Shown: one piece after another, positions 17,580 to 27,653 of the stretch
How positions within the stretch are numbered: the first letter of the stretch is position 1
Layout: the number at the start of each line of letters is the position of its first letter
Source: Afifella pfennigii DSM 17143
GTDB lineage: Bacteria > Pseudomonadota > Alphaproteobacteria > Rhizobiales > Afifellaceae
Length of the DNA: 64,000 nt
Reading direction: 5' to 3'
NCBI RefSeq assembly: GCF_000688515.1
Contig: NZ_JHZK01000002.1
Span: 1 to 64,000 of the forward strand
The notes under the pieces: generated by a model
Database searches by the model: none
What the model was told of the DNA's origin: nothing
Seen by the model: only the letters and a program-made list of their open reading frames with translations
Made by a program: the position numbers and the translations under genes

Positions 17580-20500
17580 GCCTCGCCCTCGCCGAGCGAG
17601 AATTCGGCAAGCCGCGCCAGATGGTCGTATTCCCCGGCGAAGGCGGTGGGGCGCGGCACGCGGCTGGAGGGGTAGGGGCTTTCCGGCTTGGCGAAATGCG
17701 CCACCAGCTCGGCAAGGTTCCTTTCCGTCTGCGCCAGGCATTCTTCAAGGCGCATCGGCGGCTTGCCGTCGCGGCTCGCTTTTTCCCGCACGCCGCGCGA
17801 AAACGTCTGGCCACCTTCGCCGTGGCCTGAGAGCCGGTAATAGAGGAGCGCTTCGGCCTCGCCCGCCGGCACGTCCTTGAAGGCGCCGCGCCGCGCCATC
17901 AGCGCCTCCAGCGGTAGCTGCGGGGCGAGCGTCAGGACTTCCTCCGCGCCGGGCGGCGGGCCGGTCTTGTAGTCGATGATGGTGAGCCGCCCGTCCGCGC
18001 CCCGGTCGATGCGGTCGGCGCGCCCGGTCAGGCGGAAATGCTCGCTCACCTGCCAGTCGCCCCTGGCTTCCACATGCCGTTGGAGGATGCCCTCGCGCCC
18101 GGCCTCCTGGCGCACGAACCAGGTTGCGATGCGCTGAAAGCGCGGCCACCACAGCGCCGCCACCTCCGGCCAGTCGGCATAGGCGGCAAAGGCCTCGCGG
18201 CCGAGCTCCGTCAGCCGGGAAAGCGCCGCCTCGTCGAAGGGGCCGGCAGGTCGCTCGGCGACGAAGCGCTCCAAAATGTCGTGGACGAGCGTGCCGCGTT
18301 CGGCCGCCCCGGCGGGCGCGGCGATTTCCTCCAGCGCGGCGAGGCCGAGGATGCGCTCCGCGTAGATGGCGTAAGGGTCGCGGATGAGCCGCTCGATGCG
18401 CGTCACGGAGAGTTTCTTCGGGCGCGCCTTGAGCGGCGGGCGCGGCTGCGGCGGCGCAAGGGTGATCGTCGCCGGCGGGATGTCGAGCGCGCGCGCCAGG
18501 CGAAGGAGTTCGGTGCCGCGCCCGCGCATGGCCTCCGTTCCGGCCTCTCCCGCGCGGGCCATGAGCCGCTGCAGCCAGCGCGAGGCGACCATCGGCTCGC
18601 CCTCCTGGCGCAGCGCGCGGGTGAGCACGACCTCGCCATGGCCGAGCGACTGGACGAAATCGTGCGCCGACAGGCCGAGCCGCCGCTCCGGCGGGTCGAG
18701 GCCGATGGCCCCCGCCATCAGCCGCGACAGGAACGGGTCGGTGCGCGCGGGCCGCGGCCAGACGCCCTCGTTGAGCCCGCCGAGGACGGCGAGGTCGACG
18801 CTCTGCAGCCGCGCCTCCAGCGTCCCCCAGATGAAGACGCGCGGATCGTTGCCGCCGCGCCGCCGCACCTTCGCCTCGGCGATGAGAGCCTCAAGGAGCG
18901 CCGGATACTCGCCCGCGCCGAGGGCGGGGCCGTCGTCCGCCGCCGCCTCCAGCGCCTCCAGCCTGGCGGCGAGCGCCTCGCCGGCCTCCTCGGCGAAAAG
19001 CCCGCCGGTGCCGCCCGAACCGTCGTCCGCGCAGGCGGCGAGCGCCGCGACATGGGCGGCAAGGAACTCCGCGAAGGGCGCCTTGCCGGCGGCAAGCGAG
19101 GCGAGCGGCGAAAGCGCCGCGCAAAGCCGCGCCAAGAGCGCCTCGGCCGCGCAGAAATCGTCCTCGCCGAGCCCGGCCGAAGCCGCCCGGCGATCCTCGC
19201 CCGCCTGCCATTCGGCGTGTCGGCGCTTCAGCGCCTTCTCCATCGCCGGCAGACCGGCGGCCAGCACCGGGCCGCGCAGGACGGCCCGTTCCAGCGCCCT
19301 TGCCGCATGCCGTACCCGCCCTTCCGGCCAGCCGAAGCGGGCGAGCGGATGCTTCAGCAGCGACAGGAGCGGGATGGCTCTGGCGCCCTTCAGCGCCACT
19401 TCGGCGACGAGCCTGGCGAAGAGGCCGGGTGACGTCAGCGTCAGCGCCGTGCCGCCGGAATCGTCGACGCGCACCTGCCAGCGCTCCAGGATCGCCGAGA
19501 CGCGCCGCGCCAACGCCCGGTCCGGGGTGATGAGGGCGGCGAGCTTTTTCTCCTCCAGCGCCCGGCGCAGGGCGAGCGCCGCCGCCAGCGCCTCCTCGCG
19601 CTCGTCGCTCGCCTCCAGGAGCGCAAGGCCCTCAAGGCCGTTCGCCTCCGCCGGGGCCGGCAGGGCGGCCCATCGGTCCGTGGTGGCGGCCGGGCGCAGC
19701 GCGTCGGAGACAAAGCGCATGCGCGCTGAAAGTCCCGAAGGCGCCTCGGCGAGCGGCGTCACCGCCTCGCGCGCGCAGCCGAGGTCGGCGAGGAGCTTCT
19801 TCAGCCCGAACTGGGGATGGCCGGCATCGGCGGGCTCGCGCCTTGCATCGCCGATCGCCTCCCAACTCTCCCGGTCGAGATCAAGGTCGAGGCCGGGCAG
19901 GACGACGGCGCCGTTCGCCAGCCGCGCGATGGCGCCAAGGAGAGCCGCCGTCTCCGGCACCGAGCCGGTGGAGCCGGCGGCGATCACCGGCCCGGCGGAG
20001 CCTTCCGCGGCAAGCCGCGCCGCCTCTTGGCGCAGCGCCGCCTTGCGATGCGCGCCCGGATCGGCAAGGCCGCGCTCGGCAAGGAAGGCCGGCCAGCTCT
20101 CCGAGACGATGGCGAGGAAGCGCTGCGTCACCTGCCAGTACTGCGCCAGCTCTTGCGGCGGCACGGCGTCAAGGGCGCGCCAGCGCTCGCGATCGAGCCC
20201 CACCTCGTCGAGGAGGTCGGCGAGCGCGGCGGCAAGCCGCGCCGCATCGGCGGCGGAGGCCGGCACCAGGGCGGGCTCCCCGCCGAGCCCTGCCGCTTGC
20301 CGCGCCATGGCGCCGGACCAGGCAAGCACCAGCCGCGTCAGGACGAGCTGGCGGATAAGCGGGGAGACCGGCGGCGCGGCCGAGGCGTGCTCGTCCGCTG
20401 CGAAGATCTCGGCGACGGGCTCGTCCTCGTCGAGATCGCCGAGGGTGCGGATGCGCGGCAGGATGAGGCCTTCCGGACGCGCCCTCAGGAAGCTCTCGCG

Positions 20501-20695
20501 GATGGCGCGCGCGGCGCGGCGCGTCGGCAGGTAGAGGGTGAGATCGGCGAGCTGCAGCGGCTCCTCCAGCCGCGCTGCGGGAATGATGCGGCCGGAAAGG
20601 ATCGCCTCCACCAGGGCGTCGAGGAAGGGAGCGCCCGCCGGCAGGCTGAAGATATGGGCGGCAGTTCTCTCGCGTTCGGCCATCGCCTCGGCCAT
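17576..20695 (-). CDS. addB: AddB nuclease subunit
   Basis: 1039 residues from the ATG at 20693-20695; a second ATG at 20683 is equally plausible. This is the alphaproteobacterial AddB type: an inactivated helicase-like body, with LYLPTRRAARAIRESF near the start, and a C-terminal PD-(D/E)XK nuclease with LTGRADRID and IIDYKTG. I see no CxnC iron-sulfur signature comparable to the Bacillus enzyme. It follows murU by four bases and overlaps addA by four, so the genes are coupled. Confidence 0.94.
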   Translation of the reverse strand: MAEAMAERERTAAHIFSLPAGAPFLDALVEAILSGRIIPAARLEEPLQLADLTLYLPTRRAARAIRESFLRARPEGLILPRIRTLGDLDEDEPVAEIFAADEHASAAPPVSPLIRQLVLTRLVLAWSGAMARQAAGLGGEPALVPASAADAARLAAALADLLDEVGLDRERWRALDAVPPQELAQYWQVTQRFLAIVSESWPAFLAERGLADPGAHRKAALRQEAARLAAEGSAGPVIAAGSTGSVPETAALLGAIARLANGAVVLPGLDLDLDRESWEAIGDARREPADAGHPQFGLKKLLADLGCAREAVTPLAEAPSGLSARMRFVSDALRPAATTDRWAALPAPAEANGLEGLALLEASDEREEALAAALALRRALEEKKLAALITPDRALARRVSAILERWQVRVDDSGGTALTLTSPGLFARLVAEVALKGARAIPLLSLLKHPLARFGWPEGRVRHAARALERAVLRGPVLAAGLPAMEKALKRRHAEWQAGEDRRAASAGLGEDDFCAAEALLARLCAALSPLASLAAGKAPFAEFLAAHVAALAACADDGSGGTGGLFAEEAGEALAARLEALEAAADDGPALGAGEYPALLEALIAEAKVRRRGGNDPRVFIWGTLEARLQSVDLAVLGGLNEGVWPRPARTDPFLSRLMAGAIGLDPPERRLGLSAHDFVQSLGHGEVVLTRALRQEGEPMVASRWLQRLMARAGEAGTEAMRGRGTELLRLARALDIPPATITLAPPQPRPPLKARPKKLSVTRIERLIRDPYAIYAERILGLAALEEIAAPAGAAERGTLVHDILERFVAERPAGPFDEAALSRLTELGREAFAAYADWPEVAALWWPRFQRIATWFVRQEAGREGILQRHVEARGDWQVSEHFRLTGRADRIDRGADGRLTIIDYKTGPPPGAEEVLTLAPQLPLEALMARRGAFKDVPAGEAEALLYYRLSGHGEGGQTFSRGVREKASRDGKPPMRLEECLAQTERNLAELVAHFAKPESPYPSSRVPRPTAFAGEYDHLARLAEFSLGEGEA

Positions 20696-20699
20696 GGCC

Positions 20700-21419
20700 T
20701 CAGGCGGCGCTTTCCAGGATGGCCGCCTCGGCGGCCCGGATCGCCTCCGGGCTTTCCACGTTAATCCACAGCCCGTCGAGGCGTACGCCGAAAAGGCGGC
20801 CCTTCTCCAGCGCCCGATCGAAGAGAAGGTTGAGCGAGAAGGCCCCTTCCGGCGGGTCGTCGAAGAGCCGCGGCGAGACAATGGCCGCGCCGGCATAGGC
20901 GAAGGGCGCCACCGTGCGCTCGGCGCGCCGGGTCAGCCTTCCATCCTTGCCGAGCTCGAAATCGCCGGCGCCGGTATAGCCGGCCGAGGCGACGGTGGAG
21001 GCGAGCAGCAACAGCCCGTCCATCTCCGTCTCGTCCCAGCCCTCGATCAGCCAGCGCAGATTGGGGCGCACGCCTTCCAGCCAGAAGGAATCGGAGTTGC
21101 GGATGAGGAAGGGACCCTCGCCGAGAAGCGGCATCGCCTTGATGCAGGCCCCTCCGGTATCGAGCAGCCTTGCCCGCTCGTCGGAGATGACGACCTGCGG
21201 GCGCTTGCGCCGCGCCAGATGCGCTTCCACGAGGTCGGCGAGATAATGGACGTTGACGACAGCCTGGCCGATGCCGGCTTGCGCCAGCCCGTCGAGGCAA
21301 TAATCGATCAGCGCCTTGCCGGCGACCTCGATGAGGGGCTTCGGCGTCGTGGTGGTCAGCGGGCGCATGCGCCGGCCGAAGCCGGCCGCAAGCACCATGG
21401 CGCTGGACGGAGAGGTCAA
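20700..21419 (-). CDS. murU: Nucleotidyltransferase, MurU-like
   Basis: 239 residues. The N-terminus AMVLAAGFGRRMRPLT, then TPKPLIEVAGKAL, is the sugar-1-phosphate nucleotidyltransferase signature. N-S-D in RNSDSF marks the metal site. Next to an AmgK-like kinase, the best reading is MurNAc-1-phosphate uridylyltransferase, the second step of the anomeric MurNAc/GlcNAc recycling route that yields UDP-MurNAc and bypasses MurA. The function is inferred from the neighbour. It lies 19 bases after tsaE-amgK and four before addB. Confidence 0.8.
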   Translation of the reverse strand: MTSPSSAMVLAAGFGRRMRPLTTTTPKPLIEVAGKALIDYCLDGLAQAGIGQAVVNVHYLADLVEAHLARRKRPQVVISDERARLLDTGGACIKAMPLLGEGPFLIRNSDSFWLEGVRPNLRWLIEGWDETEMDGLLLLASTVASAGYTGAGDFELGKDGRLTRRAERTVAPFAYAGAAIVSPRLFDDPPEGAFSLNLLFDRALEKGRLFGVRLDGLWINVESPEAIRAAEAAILESAA

Positions 21420-21438
21420 CGGCAGAACTCCAGCACGA

Positions 21439-22923
21439 TCAAAGGAGGTTCTGATAGCACCGGCGGAGCGGCGACAGAACCGGCTTGTTGAGGTCGCGCC
21501 TCAGCCGGGCGCGAAGCCGCGGCATATGGGCTCGGTAGGTTGGCATGCCCGCGCGCGCCAGGCGGGCGAAGGCGCCCAGCACCTTGCTGGCGCGCTGCGC
21601 GGCGAGGATCGCATAGGCCCGCCGCAAGGCCTCTTCGTCGAAGCCCGGTTCGGCCTTTTGCCGCGCCGCGACATAGCGGCGTAGCAGCGCCTCTTCCTCA
21701 GCCTCGGCGATATCGGCGCGCGCATCCTGGGCGAGCGAGGCAAGGTCGTAGGCCGGATGGCCGATGAGCGCGTCCTGGAAGTCGATGACGCCGACGCGGT
21801 CGGTTCCCGCCGCCCCTTCCAGCCAGATGATGTTGGGCGAATGGAAGTCGCGCAGGACGATGACCCGCTCGCCGCCCTGAAGCGGGCCGAGCAGCTCGCG
21901 CCAGGTGGCGAGGAAATCCTCGCGCTGCGCGGCCGAGAACGGCCTTTTTGCCTCCTGCGCGGCGAAATGGTCGGCAAACAGGCTCGTCTCGATGAGCAGC
22001 GCCTGCGTGTCGTAGGCGGACAGGGCGGCGCGCGCCGCCGCATCTTTGGGGTGCGGTCGGTGCAGCTTGAGAAGGAGGTCGACGGCCGCCTCGTAGCGCG
22101 CCAGGATCGGCCGGTTATCCGGCGTCAGGATCGGCTCGGCGCCGAAATCCTCCACCAGGAGGAGCCCGGCGGCGAGATCCTGGGCGTAGACTTCCGGCAC
22201 GCGCGCGCCCTTGGCGGCGAGCAGCTCTCTGACGGTGAGGAAGGCGGAAAGGTCGAGCGCGCGATGCGCCACCGCGTCATAGCTCTTGCCGTGCCAGACG
22301 GGCGGCCCCTGCTGCCGGGCCGGGGCGTTCATCAGCACGGCATCTGCGCCGCCGCGCACCCGTTCGTAGCTGCGCCCGGAAGCGTCGCCGAGAATGGGCA
22401 TACGATGCGACCTCGCCCGCCGGCTCTTATCCAGAAACCGGCGGATGAGAAAGCTGCGCGCGAGCCTTTCCGGCCAGTCGCCGCCGCCGCAAATGCTCGC
22501 CGAGCGGCCGCAGCCATCCACCTCCAGGCGGATGGTCAGCGCCTCCTCGGCGTCGAGCTCACCCCGTTCGGGCCATTCGGCGAGAAGCAGCGTTTGCGGC
22601 GACAGGTCGAGAAGGCCGACCTCCTCCGCTTCGGCCGGATCGGCGAGCCGGTAAAGGTCGGCATGCGTTACGGCAAAGCGCGGCATGGCGTAGTCGATGC
22701 GCATCGCGAAGCTCGGGCTCGGCACTTCCAGCTGCGCATCGCCGGCGAGCGCTCGCAGGAAGGCGCGGGCGAAGCTGGTCTTGCCGGCGCCGAGCCCGCC
22801 TTCAAGCAGGATGATGTCGCCGGCGCGCGCGGCCGCCGCGACGTCCTCGGCAAGGCGCGCCGTGGCGCTCTCCTCGGCGAGTTTGAGGGTGGCGATGGCC
22901 GCCGGCGGCACCTTCGTCTTCAC
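21439..22923 (-). CDS. TsaE ATPase fused to an AmgK-like phosphotransferase
   Basis: 494 residues in two parts. Residues ~1-150 are TsaE, the ATPase of tRNA t6A37 synthesis, with P-loop GLGAGKT (43-49) and HADLYRL. Residues ~172-494 are an aminoglycoside-phosphotransferase-fold kinase like AmgK (start LGDASGRSYERV, catalytic VLRDFHSPNII, metal-binding GVIDFQDALIGHPAYDL). AmgK phosphorylates MurNAc and GlcNAc at the anomeric position in peptidoglycan recycling. Fused TsaE-phosphotransferases are known in Rhizobiales. Its start overlaps the divL stop by four bases, and MurU follows. Confidence 0.9.
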   Translation of the reverse strand: MKTKVPPAAIATLKLAEESATARLAEDVAAAARAGDIILLEGGLGAGKTSFARAFLRALAGDAQLEVPSPSFAMRIDYAMPRFAVTHADLYRLADPAEAEEVGLLDLSPQTLLLAEWPERGELDAEEALTIRLEVDGCGRSASICGGGDWPERLARSFLIRRFLDKSRRARSHRMPILGDASGRSYERVRGGADAVLMNAPARQQGPPVWHGKSYDAVAHRALDLSAFLTVRELLAAKGARVPEVYAQDLAAGLLLVEDFGAEPILTPDNRPILARYEAAVDLLLKLHRPHPKDAAARAALSAYDTQALLIETSLFADHFAAQEAKRPFSAAQREDFLATWRELLGPLQGGERVIVLRDFHSPNIIWLEGAAGTDRVGVIDFQDALIGHPAYDLASLAQDARADIAEAEEEALLRRYVAARQKAEPGFDEEALRRAYAILAAQRASKVLGAFARLARAGMPTYRAHMPRLRARLRRDLNKPVLSPLRRCYQNLL

Positions 22924-25388
22924 TCGGCCGCTTCGGCCGCCTCTTCGATATCGGCGGGAAGGCGGATGGTGGTGGTGGTGCCGGCGCCTTCTGCCGTATC
23001 GATGCCGATCTCGCCCCGGTGCAGCTCGACGAGCCGCTTGACGATGGAAAGGCCGAGCCCGGCGCCGCGCCGTCCGCCCTGCGGCGCCGTCCCCTCGAAG
23101 GGCTCGAAAATGTCGTCGCGGATGGCTTCCGCGATGCCCGGCCCCTCGTCGCGAACGCGGAAGAAGACCGAGCCGTCGCGGCGCTCTGCGGAAATCTCCA
23201 CGCGCCCGCCCTCGGGGGAGAAATTGATGGCGTTGGAGAGGAGATTGTAGAGGATCTGCCGCACGCGCGAGGCATCGGCGCGGAAGCTGCCGAGGCCCGG
23301 AGGCGTTGTGATGGCGAGGTCGACCTTCTTCTCTTCGATGCGGTCGCGCACGCCCTCCACGGCCGCGCCCACCACCTCGGCGATATCCACCTCGCCGATC
23401 TCAAGCTCCATGATGCCGGCATCGACCGTGGCGAGGTCGAGAATGTTGTTCACCAGCGCCAGCAGCGCGTCGGAGGATTGGGCGATGTGGTCCATGTATT
23501 CGCGCTGCTGCGCGTTGAGCTCGCCCGGCGCCTCGCTGGCGAGCATCTGCGAGAAGCCGATGATGGAGGCGAGCGGTGTCCTGAGCTCGTAGGAGACGTG
23601 CTGGACGAAATCGGATTTCAGCTGATCGGCCTCTTCCAGCAGCCGGTTGCGCTCTTCCAGGAAGCGATGCGCCTCCGCCTTTTCCGTCACATCGGCGAAG
23701 GTGAGCAGCGTCATGCCCTGCGGCAGCGGCACGGTGGCGTATTCCAGGATGGAGCCGCCGCGTCGCTCCATGCGCCCGGAAAGGCTTTCGCCCGCCTCCG
23801 TACGGGTGATGGCGTTGGCGACGCGCTTCCAGGTCTCCTGATCGGGATAGAAGACCATCCAATGGCCGATGAGGCTGGAGATGTGCGGCTCCTGGCGCAG
23901 GAAATCCGGCGACAGGCGCCACATCTCGGCGAGGACGGGATTGTGGAGCCTCAGCCTTCCGTCGGAGCCGAAGACGCCGACCGCCTCCGAAAGATGGTCG
24001 AGCGTCTCGCCCTGGATGCGCGACAGGGCGTTGACCCGGCTCTCCAGGCTGAGCCGCTCGGTGACGTTCTCGTAGATATAGGTGAAGCCGCCCTGCGCGT
24101 TCGGCGTGGCGATGAGGCGTAGCGAGCGCCCATCGGGCAGATGCCACATCTCCTCGCGCGGCTGCGGGTCGGCATAGGCGGCAAGGTGCTCCTGGCGCCA
24201 GCCGCGGTAATTGGCCTGTTCGGGAAGCTGACGCTCGGCGCGGAGCTGGTCGAGGATCACCCCCTCCTCCGTGCCGGGGGCGAGGAAGCGCTCCGGCAGG
24301 TTGAACAGCGTACCCAAGGCGGCGTTGGAGAATTCCAGGCGCTGCGAGCCGTCGAAGACGGCAATCGCCGAGCTTACCTGGTCCAAGAGGCGGGCGTTGA
24401 GCTCGATATTGCGTCGCAGCTCGCTGCGCGCCCGCTCCAATTCGGTGACGTCGAAGGCGAGGCCCACCGTGCCGTCCTCCGCCTTGATGTCGAAGACCTC
24501 CATCCGCCGTTGCCCGGCGCCGGCCTTTACCGGCACGATCTCGTGGAAGATGGCGCCTTCGCGATGCGCCACCCGCATGGCCTCGCGCGTATCGGATGCG
24601 AACAGCTCGGCGGCCCGCGCGTTGAGCGCCGCCACATCCTCCGCCCCCGCAAGCGTCAGATAGGCCGGGTTCACCCAGCTCAGCCGGCCATGGGCGTTGC
24701 GCCGCCAGAGCGGGAAGGGCAGCTTTTCGGCGAGCGTGCGCAGCGCCGTCATCTCCGAGATGACGATGCCGGCCTGCTCCTTCAGCTCGGCGAAGGAGCG
24801 GCGCTCGCCGGTCAGCTCGCGCAGCCGCACCAGCGCCCTTGCGCCGCTGGTACGTCCGCTGGCTTCCACGAAGCAGTCGCTCAAGCTGCGCAGCGACAGG
24901 CGGAAAGGCTCTCCGGTTTCCATCAGCTGCTCGATGGCGGTGGCGAGCGCCTCGGCGCTGCGCGCATCCAGCCAGGTCTGGAAGTCGAGGAAATCGACCG
25001 TGGCCATCGGCGCGCCCACCCGCTCCGGCAGCGTTCCATAGAGCTCGGCGCTGTCCTCCGCGGCGTTGAGGCAAAGCGTCTTCTGGTCGTCGCTGGCCAG
25101 AAGCGCCTCGGCGCGGTCGAGTGCCTGCTTAAGATCGGAAATTCGCCGGTTGGCCTCCATGAGGCCGTTCTCGCGCTCGCGCCGGGCCAATAGCATGAAG
25201 GCGATGACGGCGGTACCGGCAAAGCCGGCCGTCACGGCGAGCCACAAAACGCCGGGAAGGCCGCCGCCGTCGAAAAGTGCGGGAAAGGTGGCAGCTTGCG
25301 TCGGATAGGCGAGGAAGAGAGTGGCGGCCACGCCGGACGCGATCCTGCCTGAGGCTCGAATCGCTATATGCCCGGCCTGCCGGTCCAA
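22920..25388 (-). CDS. divL: DivL-type PAS sensor kinase with Tyr in place of the H-box His
   Basis: 822 residues: one hydrophobic segment (about 45-67), several PAS-like regions (about 220-570), a DHp region and a HATPase domain. The H-box reads HVSYELRTPL, so the phospho-acceptor position is Tyr600 (codon TAC on the minus strand) instead of His. The ATPase has NLLSNAINFSPEGG, RDEGPGI and GAGLGLSIV. DivL of Caulobacter is the known kinase with this Tyr, where it controls CckA/DivK cell-cycle signalling. Homology plus the Tyr make DivL the best call. It is read after ahcY and overlaps tsaE-amgK. Confidence 0.88.
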   Translation of the reverse strand: MDRQAGHIAIRASGRIASGVAATLFLAYPTQAATFPALFDGGGLPGVLWLAVTAGFAGTAVIAFMLLARRERENGLMEANRRISDLKQALDRAEALLASDDQKTLCLNAAEDSAELYGTLPERVGAPMATVDFLDFQTWLDARSAEALATAIEQLMETGEPFRLSLRSLSDCFVEASGRTSGARALVRLRELTGERRSFAELKEQAGIVISEMTALRTLAEKLPFPLWRRNAHGRLSWVNPAYLTLAGAEDVAALNARAAELFASDTREAMRVAHREGAIFHEIVPVKAGAGQRRMEVFDIKAEDGTVGLAFDVTELERARSELRRNIELNARLLDQVSSAIAVFDGSQRLEFSNAALGTLFNLPERFLAPGTEEGVILDQLRAERQLPEQANYRGWRQEHLAAYADPQPREEMWHLPDGRSLRLIATPNAQGGFTYIYENVTERLSLESRVNALSRIQGETLDHLSEAVGVFGSDGRLRLHNPVLAEMWRLSPDFLRQEPHISSLIGHWMVFYPDQETWKRVANAITRTEAGESLSGRMERRGGSILEYATVPLPQGMTLLTFADVTEKAEAHRFLEERNRLLEEADQLKSDFVQHVSYELRTPLASIIGFSQMLASEAPGELNAQQREYMDHIAQSSDALLALVNNILDLATVDAGIMELEIGEVDIAEVVGAAVEGVRDRIEEKKVDLAITTPPGLGSFRADASRVRQILYNLLSNAINFSPEGGRVEISAERRDGSVFFRVRDEGPGIAEAIRDDIFEPFEGTAPQGGRRGAGLGLSIVKRLVELHRGEIGIDTAEGAGTTTTIRLPADIEEAAEAAE

Positions 25389-25529
25389 TCTCGTCTCCGC
25401 CGCGTTTGCCCTGGCTGCCGGCGAGGAAGCCCCGACATCCCCATCCGAATCGACACATTAACCGCTTCGTGGGAACCGGAAAAGTGTGACCGGGGACGCG
25501 CTGCGTCGCGGTGGCAAGCGCTTGACGGC

Positions 25530-25553
25530 AAAGAGCGCCCGAAACGGGCGCTC
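25530..25553 (-). terminator. Hairpin terminator after ahcY
   Basis: GAGCGCCCG (25533-25541) and CGGGCGCTC (25545-25553) form a perfect 9-bp stem with a three-base loop, ending in TTT on the minus strand. It is 30 bases beyond the ahcY stop. The T-run is short but the stem is very strong. divL starts 142 bases further on. Confidence 0.65.
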
Positions 25554-25582
25554 CGCGGTCTGTCAAAAAGCCGCTTCTCGCC

Positions 25583-26983
25583 TCAGTAGCGGTAGTGGTC
25601 GGCCTTGAACGGACCTTCCGGCTCCACCCCGATATAGGAGGCCTGCTCGGCGCTGAGCTTGGTCAGCTCGATATTGAGCTTCTTCAGATGCAGCGAGGCG
25701 ACCTTCTCGTCCAGATGCTTGGGCAGGACGTAGACCTTGTTCTCGTATTCCTCGCCCTTGGCGAAGAGCTCGATCTGGGCCAGCACCTGGTTGGTGAAGG
25801 AGGCCGACATGACGAAGCTCGGATGGCCGGTCGCGTTGCCCAGATTGAGCAGCCTTCCCTGCGATAGCAGGATCATGCGCTTGCCGTCCGGGAAGCTGAT
25901 CATGTCGACCTGCGGCTTGATGTTGGTCCAGGTGAGGTTGCGCAGCGCGCCCACCTGAATCTCGTTGTCGAAATGGCCGATATTGCCGACGATGGCCATG
26001 TCCTTCATCGCCCGCATATGGTCGATGGTGATGACGTCCTTGTTGCCGGTGGCGGTGACGAAGATGTCGGCATCCGGCGCCGCCTCTTCCATGGTGACGA
26101 CCTCAAAGCCGTCCATCGCCGCCTGCAGGGCGCAGATCGGGTCGATTTCCGTCACCTTCACGCGCGCCCCGGCGCCGCGCAGCGATTGCGCCGAGCCCTT
26201 GCCGACATCGCCGTAGCCGCACACGACGGCCACCTTGCCGGCCATCATCACGTCGGTGGCGCGGCGGATGCCGTCCACCAGCGATTCCCGGCAGCCGTAT
26301 TTGTTGTCGAACTTCGACTTCGTTACCGAATCGTTGACGTTGATCGCCGGGAAGGGAAGCATGCCCTTCTTCTGCAGGTCGTAGAGCCGCATCACCCCGG
26401 TCGTCGTCTCCTCGGAGACGCCGCGGATGGCCTGGCGCACCTTGCCGAACCATTCCGGATGGCTCTCAAGGCGCCGCTTGATCACCTTGTAGAGCTCTTC
26501 CTCTTCCTCGTTCTGGGGATTGGCGATCAGCGAGGGATCGTCCTTGGCCCGCGCCCCGAGGAGGATGAGAAGGGTCGCATCGCCGCCATCGTCGAGGATC
26601 ATGTTGGCGGGTTCGCCATCCGGCCACTCGAAGATACGGTCGGCATAGTCCCAGTATTCGGCGAGCGTCTCGCCCTTGACGGCGAAGACGGGGATGCCCG
26701 CGGCGGCGATCGCGGCGGCGGCATGGTCCTGCGTGGAGTAGATGTTGCAGGAGGCCCAGCGCACTTCGGCGCCGAGAGCGACGAGCGTCTCGATCAGGAC
26801 GGCGGTCTGGATGGTCATGTGCAACGAGCCGGCGATGCGCGCGCCCTTCAAGGGCTGCGCGGCGCCGAACTCCTCGCGAAGCGCCATCAGGCCAGGCATC
26901 TCTGTCTCGGCGATGGCGATCTCCTTGCGACCCCATTCGGCCAGCGACAGGTCCTTGACGGCAAAATCTTCGCGTTCAGGCAT
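25583..26983 (-). CDS. ahcY: Adenosylhomocysteinase
   Basis: 466 residues. AhcY hydrolyses S-adenosylhomocysteine to adenosine and homocysteine, using bound NAD. The start [18 protein letters not shown], the active-site stretch [13 protein letters not shown]-like (here [13 protein letters not shown]), the NAD fold [11 protein letters not shown] and the C-terminal FKADHYRY are diagnostic. The C-terminal Lys/Tyr contribute to the NAD site of the partner subunit. I found no SAH riboswitch in the 91-base upstream gap. Confidence 0.98.
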   Translation of the reverse strand: MPEREDFAVKDLSLAEWGRKEIAIAETEMPGLMALREEFGAAQPLKGARIAGSLHMTIQTAVLIETLVALGAEVRWASCNIYSTQDHAAAAIAAAGIPVFAVKGETLAEYWDYADRIFEWPDGEPANMILDDGGDATLLILLGARAKDDPSLIANPQNEEEEELYKVIKRRLESHPEWFGKVRQAIRGVSEETTTGVMRLYDLQKKGMLPFPAINVNDSVTKSKFDNKYGCRESLVDGIRRATDVMMAGKVAVVCGYGDVGKGSAQSLRGAGARVKVTEIDPICALQAAMDGFEVVTMEEAAPDADIFVTATGNKDVITIDHMRAMKDMAIVGNIGHFDNEIQVGALRNLTWTNIKPQVDMISFPDGKRMILLSQGRLLNLGNATGHPSFVMSASFTNQVLAQIELFAKGEEYENKVYVLPKHLDEKVASLHLKKLNIELTKLSAEQASYIGVEPEGPFKADHYRY

Positions 26984-27074
26984 GCGATCCTCGGCTTGTT
27001 GTTATGTCTTGGGGAAACGAACGGCCGCGCGTTAACACGCCGCTCGGCAAGCGGCAAGCTGGCGAAGGGCCGCC

Positions 27075-27653
27075 TCAGCTTTCGCGTGAAAGTTTTAGCG
27101 CCGTGGCGCGTTCAATAAGGGCGCGCAGCACCGCTTCCAGGCGCTTGTCCGCCGCCGCGTCCTTCAGTTCCTCGTTCTCCGCAAAGGCCTCGCCGGCGAA
27201 GGTGAGCAGGAAATGCTCCGGGATGACGAGGGCGCCAAGGCCGCTCGCCTCCAGCATCTGCCTGAGCGCAAGCGCCACGCGCACGCCGCCGAAAGGCCCG
27301 GGGGAAGCGGCGGCGAGCGCGAAGACCCGGTCGCGGAAGGGGGCCACGCCGTCGCGGCTCATCCAGTCGATCGCGTTGGAAAGCACCGGCGGGATGCTGG
27401 CATTGTATTCCGGGCTGACCAGGAGCACCGCGTCATGGGCCATGAACTGCTCGGCGAGCTTCTGCGCTGCGGCCGGCGTGCCGCTCTCCTTCTCCAGGTC
27501 GCCGTTATAGATCGGCATCTGATAGTCGGCGAGCGAGATGCGCCTCACCTCCGCGCCCCGGAGGGCGAGCTTCTTGGTCGCGAGCGCGGCAAGGCGCGTA
27601 TTCAGCGAGCCGGTGCGAAAGGAGCCGGGGACGACGAGGACCCTGACCGCCAT
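27075..27653 (-). CDS. NADPH-dependent FMN reductase family protein
   Basis: 192 residues, flavodoxin-like fold. The FMN-phosphate loop VPGSFRTGSLNTRLA and the SPEYNASIPPVLSNAIDW stretch mark the NAD(P)H:FMN reductase/azoreductase group. It probably reduces flavin or quinones in the cytoplasm. The ATG overlaps the stop of the upstream methyltransferase gene in an ATGA, so the two are coupled. The physiological substrate is not deducible. Confidence 0.88.
   Translation of the reverse strand: MAVRVLVVPGSFRTGSLNTRLAALATKKLALRGAEVRRISLADYQMPIYNGDLEKESGTPAAAQKLAEQFMAHDAVLLVSPEYNASIPPVLSNAIDWMSRDGVAPFRDRVFALAAASPGPFGGVRVALALRQMLEASGLGALVIPEHFLLTFAGEAFAENEELKDAAADKRLEAVLRALIERATALKLSRES

Noticed and set aside
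26984-27074. An SAH riboswitch before ahcY
   Set aside because: The 91-base gap does not show the conserved core as I recall it. A covariance-model search would decide.
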